From assembly GCF_017308075.1 (NCBI RefSeq), contig NZ_JAFKFX010000049.1, forward strand, positions 1 through 53,718: a stretch of DNA of 53,718 nt, written 5' to 3'. Shown piece after piece: positions 18,108 to 25,942 of the stretch. A model generated the notes under the pieces. The model did not search any database and was not told where the DNA came from. It was given only the letters and a program-made list of their open reading frames with translations. A program made the position numbers and the translations under genes. This stretch comes from Allobosea sp. (lineage in GTDB: Bacteria > Pseudomonadota > Alphaproteobacteria > Rhizobiales > Beijerinckiaceae). How positions within the stretch are numbered: the stretch's first letter is position 1; each line of letters starts with the position of its first letter.

Positions 18108-19475
18108 TCAGTATTTGCGGACGACCGGGCGAACCGGAACCGTCTCGGTCGGATTGTCCCAGCGATAGGTGAGCGCGGCCGAAACGATGTGAACGTAAGG
18201 CTCGGCCTCGGCCGTGTAGGAAATCGCCCGCAAGGCCGGGTTCACGACCTGCTGGGGATGATTGCCGGTATAGTTCACCTTGGCCTTGTTGACGTGGATA
18301 TAGGTGTAGCCGACATCGACCTTCAGCTTCTCGGTGAGCTGATAGCTCGCACCAGCGCTGAGCCAGAGCCGGTCATTGTCCGAGATGAAGATCTGGCGGT
18401 TGTAGTCGTTGACGGCCGAGAGCTCATAGGCGACGCCGGCGCGGAGCGTCAGGTCACGGTTGTACTTGTATTCCAGACCCGCCGAGAAGTACCAGCTGTC
18501 GTCATACTGGAAGTTCAGGCTGGTGACCGGCGCTCCGGTGAGCTGGCTGACCACCGGGATGTTGCGGAACCGGCTCCAATTGGTCCACTCGACGCCAAGA
18601 TGGGCCTGCCACTGGTCGTTGATGACCTGAGAAACACCGAAGACCACGGAATCGGGCAGGTTCAGATTGGCCTTGACCGGGAAGGCGGCCGTCGGCGTCG
18701 GCCCCGCCGAGACGCGCATGGTGCCTTCCAGCGTCTGCCGGACAGAGGAGCGATAGCCCAGGCCGATCGTGGTGCCGTCGAACGGCGTCAGCGTGAGGCC
18801 GAGGCGATAGCCGAAATCGATCGTGTCGCCTTCGATGATGATCGGCGCGGCGTTCGCGGCGATGCCATTGGCCTGCTTCAGGCTGGCGTTGAACCACTGG
18901 ATCTGCATGGCAGCGCCGACGGAGAGCCAGTCATTGACCTTGTAGCCCATCGTCGGCGCGACGTTGAAGGTCTGCACCTTCGCCGAACGGCCGAAGGCCT
19001 GCGCCGCATTGACCTGGTTGTCGGGCTTCGAACGCAGACCGAAGGGCGCGCCGGTGGTGAGGCCGATCCAGAACCGGTCGGTGAGCTGCCAGGCGGAATA
19101 GGAAGCGGGGATGAAGCCGCCATCGCCGCCGATATTGCCGGTTCCGAGCGGGCTGCCGCCGACTGCCTGGATCGGCACGCGACCGCGCGGGGTCAGGACC
19201 GTGGTCGTCGAGGTCGGCTGATAATCGCCGCTGGCATAGAGATAGGTGAAGTTCCACTGGCTGTGGCGGCCGGGAAACATGGTGATCGTCGCCGGGTTCC
19301 AGGCCATGGAGCCCATGCCGATGCCGCCGGCGGCGGCGCCGGCATAGGCCATGCCGAGGCCCTCGGCGCTCTGCCCGCTGCGGATCGCGAAGGAACTGGC
19401 CGACGCGGCACCAGCCGCCAGCAGTGCGGCGAGCGAAACCGTGGCAGCGGCAGTGTATCTCCGAAGGCTCGTCAT
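18108..19475 (-). CDS. OmpP1/FadL-family outer-membrane transporter
   Basis: The family forms 14-strand outer-membrane barrels that take up long-chain fatty acids and other hydrophobic compounds. A signal peptide is visible (TSLRRYTAAATVSLAALLAAG, cleavage after ASA), then SSFAIRSGQSAEGLGMAYAG, the N-terminal hatch typical of FadL, with AWNPATITMFPG. The protein ends in an aromatic-rich barrel strand (ALTYRWDN... VVRKY). I chose the ATG at 19475 because the signal peptide starts there and GGGAAAG lies upstream; the open frame runs further. Proximity to phaC and an enoyl-CoA hydratase would fit fatty-acid use, but this is only context. Confidence 0.9.
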   Translation of the reverse strand: MTSLRRYTAAATVSLAALLAAGAASASSFAIRSGQSAEGLGMAYAGAAAGGIGMGSMAWNPATITMFPGRHSQWNFTYLYASGDYQPTSTTTVLTPRGRVPIQAVGGSPLGTGNIGGDGGFIPASYSAWQLTDRFWIGLTTGAPFGLRSKPDNQVNAAQAFGRSAKVQTFNVAPTMGYKVNDWLSVGAAMQIQWFNASLKQANGIAANAAPIIIEGDTIDFGYRLGLTLTPFDGTTIGLGYRSSVRQTLEGTMRVSAGPTPTAAFPVKANLNLPDSVVFGVSQVINDQWQAHLGVEWTNWSRFRNIPVVSQLTGAPVTSLNFQYDDSWYFSAGLEYKYNRDLTLRAGVAYELSAVNDYNRQIFISDNDRLWLSAGASYQLTEKLKVDVGYTYIHVNKAKVNYTGNHPQQVVNPALRAISYTAEAEPYVHIVSAALTYRWDNPTETVPVRPVVRKY

Positions 19476-19944
19476 CGCGGCGTCTTTCCCCAGGCTGAGG
19501 TTCTTGTTGGCACCGCCTCGGCCATGCCGGACGGAATCTGACCGCCAGCATGCCGTGAGCCCCCGCCTGCCGCAATCCCGCCGCGTTCGCCGCATTTTCG
19601 CCACGCCTCGCCCTGGCTATCGCAAGGGAAGCGCGAAAAACGGGCAGAAACAGCGGTTTTCGGGAGGCCGAATCCGAGTCGCGTCGCGGAATAGATGGTT
19701 TATATAAGAACCATTGCCGGTTTTGCGTTGTGCACCGCAAAATGCGGCACTTTCTCCGCTCCACGGCCGATTGTTCTTTGCTGAACAGCGTTGCAAAAGC
19801 ATCACAGCCACCGGCTCCCCGCCGAGCAGGCATGCCATGCGCGCGCGCAGGCTTGCGCAGCGCGCCCCGTCCGCACAGGATCGGCGCGGACCTCGGCCCT
19901 TGGCGGCCGCTCACTTTGAAACGATTGAACTAGGGGGAAACGAC
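19476..19944. promoter_or_regulatory. Divergent promoter region with two inverted repeats
   Basis: The 469-base gap between the FadL-like gene and the FAH-family gene has no convincing gene. It is locally less GC-rich around 19690-19745. Two inverted repeats stand out: ATGGTT-(8)-AACCAT at 19695-19714, enclosing TATATAAG, and TTTTGCG-(8)-CGCAAAA at 19721-19742, enclosing TTGTGCAC. They are spaced as adjacent operator or promoter elements, but the regulator is unknown. Confidence 0.5.
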
Positions 19945-20793
19945 GTGAAATTGGTTCGTTATGGTGCGTTTGGTCAGGAAAAGCCCGGTCTGATCGACGC
20001 GGCCGGAAAGCTGCGGGACCTGTCCGCGCATGTGTCCGACATCGCCGGTGCGGCGCTGAAGTCGGCCTCGCTCGGCAAGCTAAAGGGCATCGCGCCCGAA
20101 TCGCTGCCGCTGGTCGAGGGCGAACCGCGAATCGGCGCCTGCGTCGGCGATGTCCGCAACTTCATCGCGGTCGGCCTCAACTTCGCCGACCATGCCGAGG
20201 AAACCGGCTCGCCGATCCCCAAGGAGCCGATCCTGTTCAACAAGGCGCCGAACTGCATCGTCGGCCCGAATGACGACGTCATCATTCCGAAGGGCTCCGA
20301 GAAGACCGACTGGGAAGTCGAACTCGCGATCGTCATCGGCGACGGCGGCTCCTATATCGAAGAGAAGGACGCGATGGCGGCGATCGCCGGCTTCTGCGTC
20401 TGCAACGACGTCTCCGAGCGCGCCTTCCAGATCGAGCGCGGCGGCCAGTGGGCAAAGGGCAAGGGCTGCCCGACCTTCGGTCCGCTCGGCCCCTGGCTGG
20501 TCACCCCGGACGAGATCGCCGATGTGCAGAATCTCGCCATGTGGCTCGAGGTGAATGGCGAGCGCGTCCAGAACGGCTCGTCCAAGACCATGATCTTCGG
20601 CGCGGCCTATCTCGTCCACTATATCAGCCAGTTCATGCGGCTCGATCCAGGTGACGTCATCACCACCGGCACCCCGCCCGGCGTCGGCCTCGGCTTCAAG
20701 CCGCCACGCTTCCTGAAGGGCGGCGAGACCGTGACGCTCGGCATCGAGGGGCTCGGCACGCAGAAGCAGAAGTTCAAGGCCTACGGAGCCTGA
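19945..20793 (+). CDS. Fumarylacetoacetate hydrolase (FAH) family protein
   Basis: The FAH superfamily includes hydrolases, isomerases and decarboxylases acting on oxo-acids. The metal-binding set is present: VGLNFADHAEE with the H-xx-E motif, then DWEVELAIVIG (E, E) and FCVCNDVSER (D). The conserved FGPLGPWLVT and TGTPPGVG follow. The GTG at 19945 is chosen because AGGGGGA lies six bases upstream and the protein begins MKLVRYG, typical of the family. At 282 residues it is the single-domain type often annotated as ureidoglycolate lyase or 2-hydroxyhepta-2,4-diene-1,7-dioate isomerase; the substrate is not resolved. Confidence 0.9.
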   Translation: MKLVRYGAFGQEKPGLIDAAGKLRDLSAHVSDIAGAALKSASLGKLKGIAPESLPLVEGEPRIGACVGDVRNFIAVGLNFADHAEETGSPIPKEPILFNKAPNCIVGPNDDVIIPKGSEKTDWEVELAIVIGDGGSYIEEKDAMAAIAGFCVCNDVSERAFQIERGGQWAKGKGCPTFGPLGPWLVTPDEIADVQNLAMWLEVNGERVQNGSSKTMIFGAAYLVHYISQFMRLDPGDVITTGTPPGVGLGFKPPRFLKGGETVTLGIEGLGTQKQKFKAYGA

Positions 20794-20794
20794 T

Positions 20795-20837
20795 AAAAAA
20801 GCGCCGCCGGGGCTGTTCGACCCAGCCCGGGCGGCGC
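20795..20837 (-). terminator. Intrinsic terminator (minus strand) after the FAH gene
   Basis: GCGCCGCC at 20801-20808 pairs with GGCGGCGC at 20830-20837, with an inner GGGCTG/CAGCCC extension. Six A residues at 20795-20800 give a T-run after the hairpin on the minus strand, so it stops leftward transcription coming from argC. It may also stabilise the end of the rightward FAH transcript. Confidence 0.75.
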
Positions 20838-21028
20838 ACGTCCCGACAACGTCTGGCGCAGCGGAGACAGTTCCGTTCGCGCCCTTGCCGAAGATCGGCA
20901 TGCGGACGCGACCAAGAACAGGCTATGCGCGTCAGCCCGACGCACCTCATCCCCCATTTGGGGGGTCGTGACGAAAAAATTCACGAGCAAACCGCAGATG
21001 CAGATTTGAACTGCGGGGAACCGGCATG

Positions 21029-21056
21029 AAAATGGCCCGACTCGCGCCGGGCCATT
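21029..21056 (-). terminator. Intrinsic terminator of argC
   Basis: AATGGCCCG at 21031-21039 pairs perfectly with CGGGCCATT at 21048-21056, and a short T-run (ATTTTC) follows on the minus strand. It lies 30 bases beyond the argC stop. Confidence 0.75.
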
Positions 21057-21086
21057 CGTCAAATCGCCGGCCGATGCCGGGCCCGG

Positions 21087-22019
21087 TCAGGCCTCGGGCA
21101 GACCGAGCATCAGGCGGATGTTCTGCACCGCGGCCCCGGACGCCCCCTTGCCGAGATTGTCGAGCCGCGCCACCAACACCGCCTGGCCGAGTTCGTCGTT
21201 GCCGAAGACGCGCAGTTCGAGCTTGTTGGTGTCGTTCAGCGCCTGCGGCTCGAGCTTGCCATCGGCGGTAGCCGGCAGCACCGAGACGAAGCTCGATCCG
21301 GCATAGCGGGACGACAGAGCCTCATGCAGATCGGCGGTCTTCGGCTTGCCCGGCAGCGCGCCCAGATGCAGCGGCACGCTGACCAGCATGCCCTGCCGGA
21401 AATTGCCGACCGACGGCACGAAGATCGGCCGCCGCTCCAGCCGCGAATAGAGCTGCAGCTCCGGCAGATGCTTGTGCTTCAGGCCGAGGCCGTAGAGTTC
21501 GAAATCCGGCGCCGTGCCGGCCTCATAGGCCTCGATCATCGCCTTGCCGCCACCGGAATAGCCGGAGACGGCATTGACCGTGATCGGATGGTCGGCGGGC
21601 AGCAGGCCAGCGTCGACAAGCGGGCGCAAGAGCGCGATGCCACCGGTCGGATAGCAGCCAGGATTGGAGACGCGATTGGCGTTGGCGACCTTCTGCGCGA
21701 AGCCGGGCTCCAGCTCGGCGAAGCCATAGGTCCAGTCCGGCGCGACGCGGTGCGCGGTCGAGGCATCGACGATCTTCGGCGCCTGGGCGCCGAGCTCGTC
21801 GGCAAGCGCGACCGATTCCTTCGCCGCATCGTCGGGCAGGCAGAGCACGACGAGGTCGACGCCGGCCATCATCTCCTTGCGGGCGGCCGGATCCTTGCGC
21901 TTTTCCGGCGCGATGCTCTTGACCACCACCTCAGGCACCGCAGCGAGGCGGTCGCGGATGCCGAGCCCGGTGGTGCCGGCCTCGCCGTCGATGAAGATGG
22001 ATTTCAGGTTCTGGCTCAT
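21087..22019 (-). CDS. argC: N-acetyl-gamma-glutamyl-phosphate reductase, type 2
   Basis: ArgC makes N-acetylglutamate semialdehyde in arginine biosynthesis. The short type 2 form (310 residues) begins with SIFIDGEAGTTGLGIRDRL, has the catalytic cysteine in VSNPGCYPTG, and the conserved YSGGGKAMIEAYE and GLKHKHLPEL. The ATG at 22019 has GAGGGTC upstream; an in-frame extension to 22079 crosses a terminator hairpin and is rejected. rplM-rpsI-argC proximity is common in Alphaproteobacteria. Confidence 0.96.
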   Translation of the reverse strand: MSQNLKSIFIDGEAGTTGLGIRDRLAAVPEVVVKSIAPEKRKDPAARKEMMAGVDLVVLCLPDDAAKESVALADELGAQAPKIVDASTAHRVAPDWTYGFAELEPGFAQKVANANRVSNPGCYPTGGIALLRPLVDAGLLPADHPITVNAVSGYSGGGKAMIEAYEAGTAPDFELYGLGLKHKHLPELQLYSRLERRPIFVPSVGNFRQGMLVSVPLHLGALPGKPKTADLHEALSSRYAGSSFVSVLPATADGKLEPQALNDTNKLELRVFGNDELGQAVLVARLDNLGKGASGAAVQNIRLMLGLPEA

Positions 22020-22079
22020 CGGACCCTCGCAAGGTGTCTGGCGGGCGCCGGCCGAAACTGCTTGGCCGGCTTCGGGCAT

Positions 22080-22105
22080 AAAAAAACCGCGCTCTCTGGC
22101 GCGGT
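22080..22105 (-). terminator. Terminator-like hairpin 61 nt upstream of argC
   Basis: ACCGCGC at 22086-22092 and GCGCGGT at 22099-22105 form a 7-bp stem with a 6-base loop. Seven A residues at 22080-22086 give an uninterrupted T-run on the minus strand. It lies before the argC start in the sense direction, so it may end speB transcripts or act as an attenuator of argC. Confidence 0.75.
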
Positions 22106-22253
22106 CGCGGGCGTTCGGACTTCTAGCCGAGCGTCATCGCGGGCGCGCCGGGGCGGCCGTGGCGGTGCGACGTCGGATCGGGTTCTTGACCATGCGTCGC
22201 TATATGTTCGCTGGCCGGCCGGCTGTCAATGCAAAGGCCTGCGCGCCTCGCTG

Positions 22254-22315
22254 CCGGCCACCATGCGCGCCGCGACGCGAGCATGGTGGCCGGAGATTCC
22301 GCAATGATCGGAATC
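22254..22315. repeat. Two adjacent hairpins downstream of speB
   Basis: CCGGCCACCATGC at 22254-22266 pairs perfectly over 13 bp with GCATGGTGGCCGG at 22281-22293. Immediately next, GATTCCG at 22295-22301 pairs with CGGAATC at 22309-22315. The 345-base speB-argC gap otherwise holds no gene. Neither hairpin has a T-run. They could stabilise the speB transcript end or be an extragenic palindromic element. Confidence 0.6.
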
Positions 22316-22364
22316 CCCTGCGCGGCGACGCTGCCAGGATGATTCCGGAACTTCAGAAGCCGGT

Positions 22365-23324
22365 TCAGCGCGCGGTCTTTTTCAACGCCAGCGCCTGGAT
22401 GTAGTGCTGCGCCACGGCCGCCCCCGCGATCGCGGTCGCGTCGGCATGGTCATAGGGCGGCGAGACCTCGACGATGTCCATGCCGCGGAAGTCGAGATCG
22501 CGGATCGCCCAGACCATCTGCAGAGCCTGCGCCGACGAAAGCCCGCCGGCGACCGGCGTGCCGGTGCCGGGCGCGAAAGCCGGGTCGACCGCATCGATGT
22601 CGAAGGTCAGATAGGCCGGCCCCTGCCCGACCCTCTGCCGGATCCGGGCTGCGACGCCCTCGATCCCGAGCGCATGGGCCTGATAGCCGTCGAGCACCTC
22701 GATGCCGCAATCGCGCGGCGCGACGGTGCGGATGCCGACCTGGATCGAGCGCTCGACATCGATCAGATCCTCGCGCACCGCCTCGAGCACGAAGGTGCCG
22801 TGGCTGATCGCACCGACTCCGTCATCCCAGGTGTCCTGATGCGCATCGAACTGCACGAGCGCCAGCTTGCCGTGCCGCGCGACATGGGCGCGCAGCAGCG
22901 GCAAGGTGATGAAATGGTCGCCGCCAAGCGTGACGAGATGGGCGCCGGTCGCGATGATCGCGGCGGCCTCGGTCTCGATCGCCCGGGCGCAGCCCTGAAG
23001 GTCACTGCGAGGCAGCATGCAATCGCCATAGTCGACGGCGGCCAGGATCTCGAACGGATCGACCCGCGACGGGTACTGCGCATCACCGTCGAAAATCGCG
23101 CTGACGCGGCGCATGGCCTGCGGTCCGAAACGGGTTCCGGGCCGGTTCGAGACGGCCAGGTCGAAGGGGACACCCCAGATCGCGAGGTCGCAGCCGGCGA
23201 CGTCCTTGCTGTAGCGCCGGCGCATGAAGGAGAGCGCGCCGGCATAGGTCGGATCATGCGCCGGGCCCTTGCGGCCGCCGGTGAAAGCGTGGTCGATCGT
23301 CGGGGTTTCGGCAGGTTCGGTCAT
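22365..23324 (-). CDS. speB: Agmatinase / ureohydrolase (arginase family)
   Basis: The protein should hydrolyse agmatine to putrescine and urea, with a dimanganese centre. Metal ligands are visible in LGGDHFITLPL, QFDAHQDTWDD and LTFDIDAVDPAFAPG. The ATG at 23324 has CAGGAAC upstream; the in-frame extension to 23429 overlaps the small membrane protein and is not supported. At 319 residues it fits agmatinase or guanidinobutyrase; the family alone does not decide the substrate. It lies 20 bases after the small membrane protein and is probably cotranscribed with it. Confidence 0.9.
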   Translation of the reverse strand: MTEPAETPTIDHAFTGGRKGPAHDPTYAGALSFMRRRYSKDVAGCDLAIWGVPFDLAVSNRPGTRFGPQAMRRVSAIFDGDAQYPSRVDPFEILAAVDYGDCMLPRSDLQGCARAIETEAAAIIATGAHLVTLGGDHFITLPLLRAHVARHGKLALVQFDAHQDTWDDGVGAISHGTFVLEAVREDLIDVERSIQVGIRTVAPRDCGIEVLDGYQAHALGIEGVAARIRQRVGQGPAYLTFDIDAVDPAFAPGTGTPVAGGLSSAQALQMVWAIRDLDFRGMDIVEVSPPYDHADATAIAGAAVAQHYIQALALKKTAR

Positions 23325-23344
23325 GGTCGGTTCCTGAAGAAGGC

Positions 23345-23623
23345 TCAGCGGCGGCCGCTCAGCCAGACATGGAGGCACCAGGGCAGGATCAGGGCGAGCC
23401 CGGTGAGAACGAGGCGAAGGGTCGTCCAAGCGATCGGATGCTGCAGCGCCCGGCCGTCGAGCTCGGGCACGCCATGGATCAGGCCGAGCGCGAAGGCCGG
23501 CGCCAGGAAGATCACCAGCGCATTGAAGATCCGCCGCCCGCGCGGCAGATCGGTCCGCGCCAGCGCCAGCAGAGCCGGCACGGCGACCATGCCGAAAGCG
23601 ATCAGGACGAGCAGGACGCGCAT
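23345..23623 (-). CDS. Small integral membrane protein
   Basis: The 92-residue protein has three hydrophobic segments: about residues 2-22, 35-52 and 66-87, ending in LHVWLSGRR. AGAAGG lies upstream of the ATG. I do not recognise a family. The short spacing to speB suggests an operon. Confidence 0.65.
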   Translation of the reverse strand: MRVLLVLIAFGMVAVPALLALARTDLPRGRRIFNALVIFLAPAFALGLIHGVPELDGRALQHPIAWTTLRLVLTGLALILPWCLHVWLSGRR

Positions 23624-23729
23624 GAGCTGCCTTCTGCCGGGTGAATGAGCAGCCGCTTTAGCACGCCGGCCGTCCGGTTCCAGCCATGAACGGCCGGAAG
23701 CGGGCGAACCGCCTCTTCTACCCGGCTAT

Positions 23730-23831
23730 AGCATCGGACGGAAAGCGGACTCCACTTTTCGGAAAATTCCGATGCGATAACAAAAAGATGGATCGCCGTA
23801 ACCGCGTCCGAACGGACGCGCGGCGATCTAG
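23730..23831 (+). repeat. 102-nt two-hairpin interspersed repeat, copy 1 (forms the stop and terminator of the SDR gene)
   Basis: The element has two palindromic arms. The first starts GCATCGGA (23731-23738) and closes with TCCGATGC (23768-23775), with GGAAAGCGGACTCC inside. The second is GATCGCCG...CGCGTCCG-AA-CGGACGCG...CGGCGATC (about 23791-23828). On the minus strand the second arm is followed by CATCTTTTTG, an intrinsic terminator. Its outermost bases CTAG supply the TAG stop codon of the minus-strand SDR gene. A homologous copy, also 102 nt, is at 44971-45072 in the other orientation. Confidence 0.85.
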
Positions 23832-24580
23832 CGCCCGCCGCCGACCCGGATGATCGAGCCGACCATGTAGGACGCCGCCTCCGAGAGCGCGAACAGCACC
23901 GCTTCGGCGATCTCCTCGGGCTGCGCGACGCGCTTCAGCGGGATCGTCGGGGCGATGCGGGCGACGCGGCCTGGATCGCCGGTCGAAACGGCGTGGATGT
24001 CCGTCTCGGTCATGCCCGGCGCCACCGCATTGACGCGGATGCCCTGCGGCGCGAGTTCCTTGGCGAGGCCGACGGTGAGGGAATCGACTGCCGCCTTCGA
24101 GGCCGCGTACCAGACATATTCGTCGGGCGAGCCGAGACCGGCGGCGATCGAGGAGATGTTGACGATCGAACGGTTCTTCGCGCCCGTATTGGCGAGCAGG
24201 GCCCGCGCCGCCTCGCGCGCCACCAGGATCGCGCCTGTGACGTTGAGATCGATGCAGGCGCGGATGACCTCCGCCTGCGCCGCGACGAGCGGGCTCGACT
24301 TGCCGGTGATCGCGGCATTGTTGACCACGGCGGTCAACGGCCCGAGCGCGGCCCTGGCCTCGGCGAAGACGCGGACGATGTCGGCCTCCAGCGCCATGTC
24401 GCCCTGCAGCGCCACAGCCTTGGCCCCCGCCCGCTCGCAGGCAGCGACGACCTCTGCCGCCGCAGCGGCATTGCCCTGATAGTTGACGGCGACGTCATAG
24501 CCGCGCTCGGCGGCGAAACGGCAGATGGCGGCACCGATGCCGCGGCTGCCGCCGGTGACGAGAAGGACGGGACGGGGCAT
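23828..24580 (-). CDS. Short-chain dehydrogenase/reductase (SDR)
   Basis: This classical SDR of 250 residues has TGGSRGIGAAICR (NAD(P) binding), VVNNAAITG, NISSIAAGLG with the catalytic serine, and the YxxxK pair in YAASKAA. VNAVAPGMTETDIH follows. It resembles the glucose-1-dehydrogenase or 3-oxoacyl-ACP reductase-like groups; the substrate is not determined. The ATG at 24580 has AAGGAGC upstream. Its TAG stop lies inside the 102-nt repeat. Confidence 0.92.
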   Translation of the reverse strand: MPRPVLLVTGGSRGIGAAICRFAAERGYDVAVNYQGNAAAAAEVVAACERAGAKAVALQGDMALEADIVRVFAEARAALGPLTAVVNNAAITGKSSPLVAAQAEVIRACIDLNVTGAILVAREAARALLANTGAKNRSIVNISSIAAGLGSPDEYVWYAASKAAVDSLTVGLAKELAPQGIRVNAVAPGMTETDIHAVSTGDPGRVARIAPTIPLKRVAQPEEIAEAVLFALSEAASYMVGSIIRVGGGR

Positions 24581-24649
24581 GGAAAGCTCCTTGGCGCGGT
24601 CTCCGGCTCGGATCCTGCGCGTCATCGTGAATGGCGAGCCATCAAAACG

Positions 24650-24676
24650 AAAAAGGGCGGCTCTTGCGAGCCGCCC
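24650..24676 (-). terminator. Intrinsic terminator of the rplM-rpsI operon
   Basis: GGGCGGCTC at 24655-24663 pairs perfectly with GAGCCGCCC at 24668-24676 around a 4-base loop. Five A residues at 24650-24654 give the T-run on the minus strand. It lies about 40 bases beyond the rpsI stop. Confidence 0.9.
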
Positions 24677-24716
24677 CGATGCATGGCCGGCAGAAAGCCG
24701 GCGAGTGCCTTGCCGA

Positions 24717-25196
24717 TCAGCGCTTCGAGAACTGGAAGCTGCGGCGAGCCTTGGCCCGGCCGAACTTCTTGCGCTCGACGACGCGCGCGTCGCGGGTCAG
24801 GAAGCCTTCCTTCTTGAGCGGGCCGCGCAGCTCGGGCTCGTAATGGGTCAGAGCCTTGGAGATGCCGTGGCGCACCGCACCGGCCTGGCCGGAGAGACCG
24901 CCGCCCTTGACCGTGACGACGACGTCGTACTGGGTCAGGCGATCGACGATCTGCAGCGGCTGCTGCAGGATCATCCGCAGCACCGGGCGGGCGAAATAGA
25001 CTTCCTGGTCACGGGTGTTGACCGTGATCTTGCCGGTGCCGGGCTTCAGCCAGACGCGGGCGATGGCGTTCTTGCGCTTGCCAGTGGCATAGGCGCGGCC
25101 ATGGGCGTCGACCTTCTTGACGTGCACAGGAGCCTCGGGCTGGGTGCCCTTGGCGACCTGGCCGAGCTGATCGAGCGACTGCAGGACTTCGGCCAT
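24717..25196 (-). CDS. rpsI: 30S ribosomal protein S9
   Basis: S9 sits in the 30S head and reaches the P-site tRNA with its C-terminal tail. The conserved core [39 protein letters not shown] and the C-terminal [17 protein letters not shown] are all present. The 159 residues include the ~30-residue N-terminal extension common in Alphaproteobacteria. It follows rplM with a two-base gap. Confidence 0.98.
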   Translation of the reverse strand: MAEVLQSLDQLGQVAKGTQPEAPVHVKKVDAHGRAYATGKRKNAIARVWLKPGTGKITVNTRDQEVYFARPVLRMILQQPLQIVDRLTQYDVVVTVKGGGLSGQAGAVRHGISKALTHYEPELRGPLKKEGFLTRDARVVERKKFGRAKARRSFQFSKR

Positions 25197-25198
25197 CG

Positions 25199-25660
25199 TC
25201 AGACCCTCGCATTCTTGCGGTTGAGCGCCGAGACGTCGAGGGCCTCAGGCGACTGGGCGGCGTGCGGATGCTCCGAACCCTTGTAGACACGCAGGTTCCC
25301 GAGGATCTGGCGGAACAGCGGGCCGCGCGGCAGCATGCGCTCGACCGCCTTCTCGACGATGCGCTCCGGGAAGCGACCCTCGAGGATGAAGCGCGCCGAG
25401 CGCTCCTTGATGCCACCCGGATAGCCGGTGTGGTGATAGTAGTTCTTCTGCTCGCGCTTGCGCCCGGTCAGAACCACCTTCTCGGCGTTGATGACGATGA
25501 TGTTGTCGCCGCAGTCGACATGCGGGGTGTAGGCGGCCTTGTGCTTGCCGCGCAGACGCATCGCCACCACGGAGGCGAGACGGCCGACGACGAGCCCGGA
25601 GGCATCGATCACAACCCACTTCTTTTCGACATCGGCGGGCTTGAGCGAGATGGTCTTCAT
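25199..25660 (-). CDS. rplM: 50S ribosomal protein L13
   Basis: L13 is an early 50S assembly protein. Typical sequence includes [36 protein letters not shown] and [16 protein letters not shown], with [20 protein letters not shown] near the end. The ATG at 25660 ([15 protein letters not shown]) is the usual alphaproteobacterial start; an extension to 25693 would cover the leader hairpin and is rejected. Promoter and leader hairpin lie just upstream. Confidence 0.98.
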   Translation of the reverse strand: MKTISLKPADVEKKWVVIDASGLVVGRLASVVAMRLRGKHKAAYTPHVDCGDNIIVINAEKVVLTGRKREQKNYYHHTGYPGGIKERSARFILEGRFPERIVEKAVERMLPRGPLFRQILGNLRVYKGSEHPHAAQSPEALDVSALNRKNARV

Positions 25661-25682
25661 CGCGGCACCCTTCGGCTGCTTG

Positions 25683-25713
25683 AAAAAGGACAAGCCGCCG
25701 GAAGGCCGGCGGC
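25683..25713 (-). promoter_or_regulatory. Terminator-like leader hairpin of rplM-rpsI
   Basis: GCCGCCGG at 25694-25701 and CCGGCGGC at 25706-25713 form a perfect 8-bp stem with a tetraloop. The minus strand continues TTGTCCTTTTTC, a T-rich tail, before rplM begins at 25660. As it lies between promoter and start codon it could be an attenuator or a leader bound by L13 or S9. Function is inferred. Confidence 0.55.
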
Positions 25714-25725
25714 GGTGTGGGGCGG

Positions 25726-25754
25726 TGGATAGGCGGCAAGCCTCGCCATGTCAA
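25726..25754 (-). promoter_or_regulatory. Sigma-70 promoter of rplM-rpsI
   Basis: On the minus strand TTGACA (25754-25749), a 17-base spacer and TATCCA (25731-25726) form a near-consensus housekeeping promoter. Transcription would begin near 25719, giving a leader of about 60 nt that carries the hairpin at 25694-25713. Confidence 0.8.
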
Positions 25755-25942
25755 GCGGCGATAACGCCGACATCAGCCAAAAAAGACATTGTTTTCAGCG
25801 CAGTGCCGGAAACGGTATTTAGATACCGCATTCAATGCCTCAGCGTCATGACCGAGCTTGACCGGACCATCTCTGCATCCAGCGAGATCCGGTCAGGAGA
25901 TTGGCGGATCTCCACTGCGCTCTGCCCGAGAATGACGCCAAG

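Noticed and set aside
18189-19541. 450-residue plus-strand frame opposite the FadL-like gene
   Set aside because: Antisense shadow of an obvious porin with a signal peptide; the frame has low-complexity composition.
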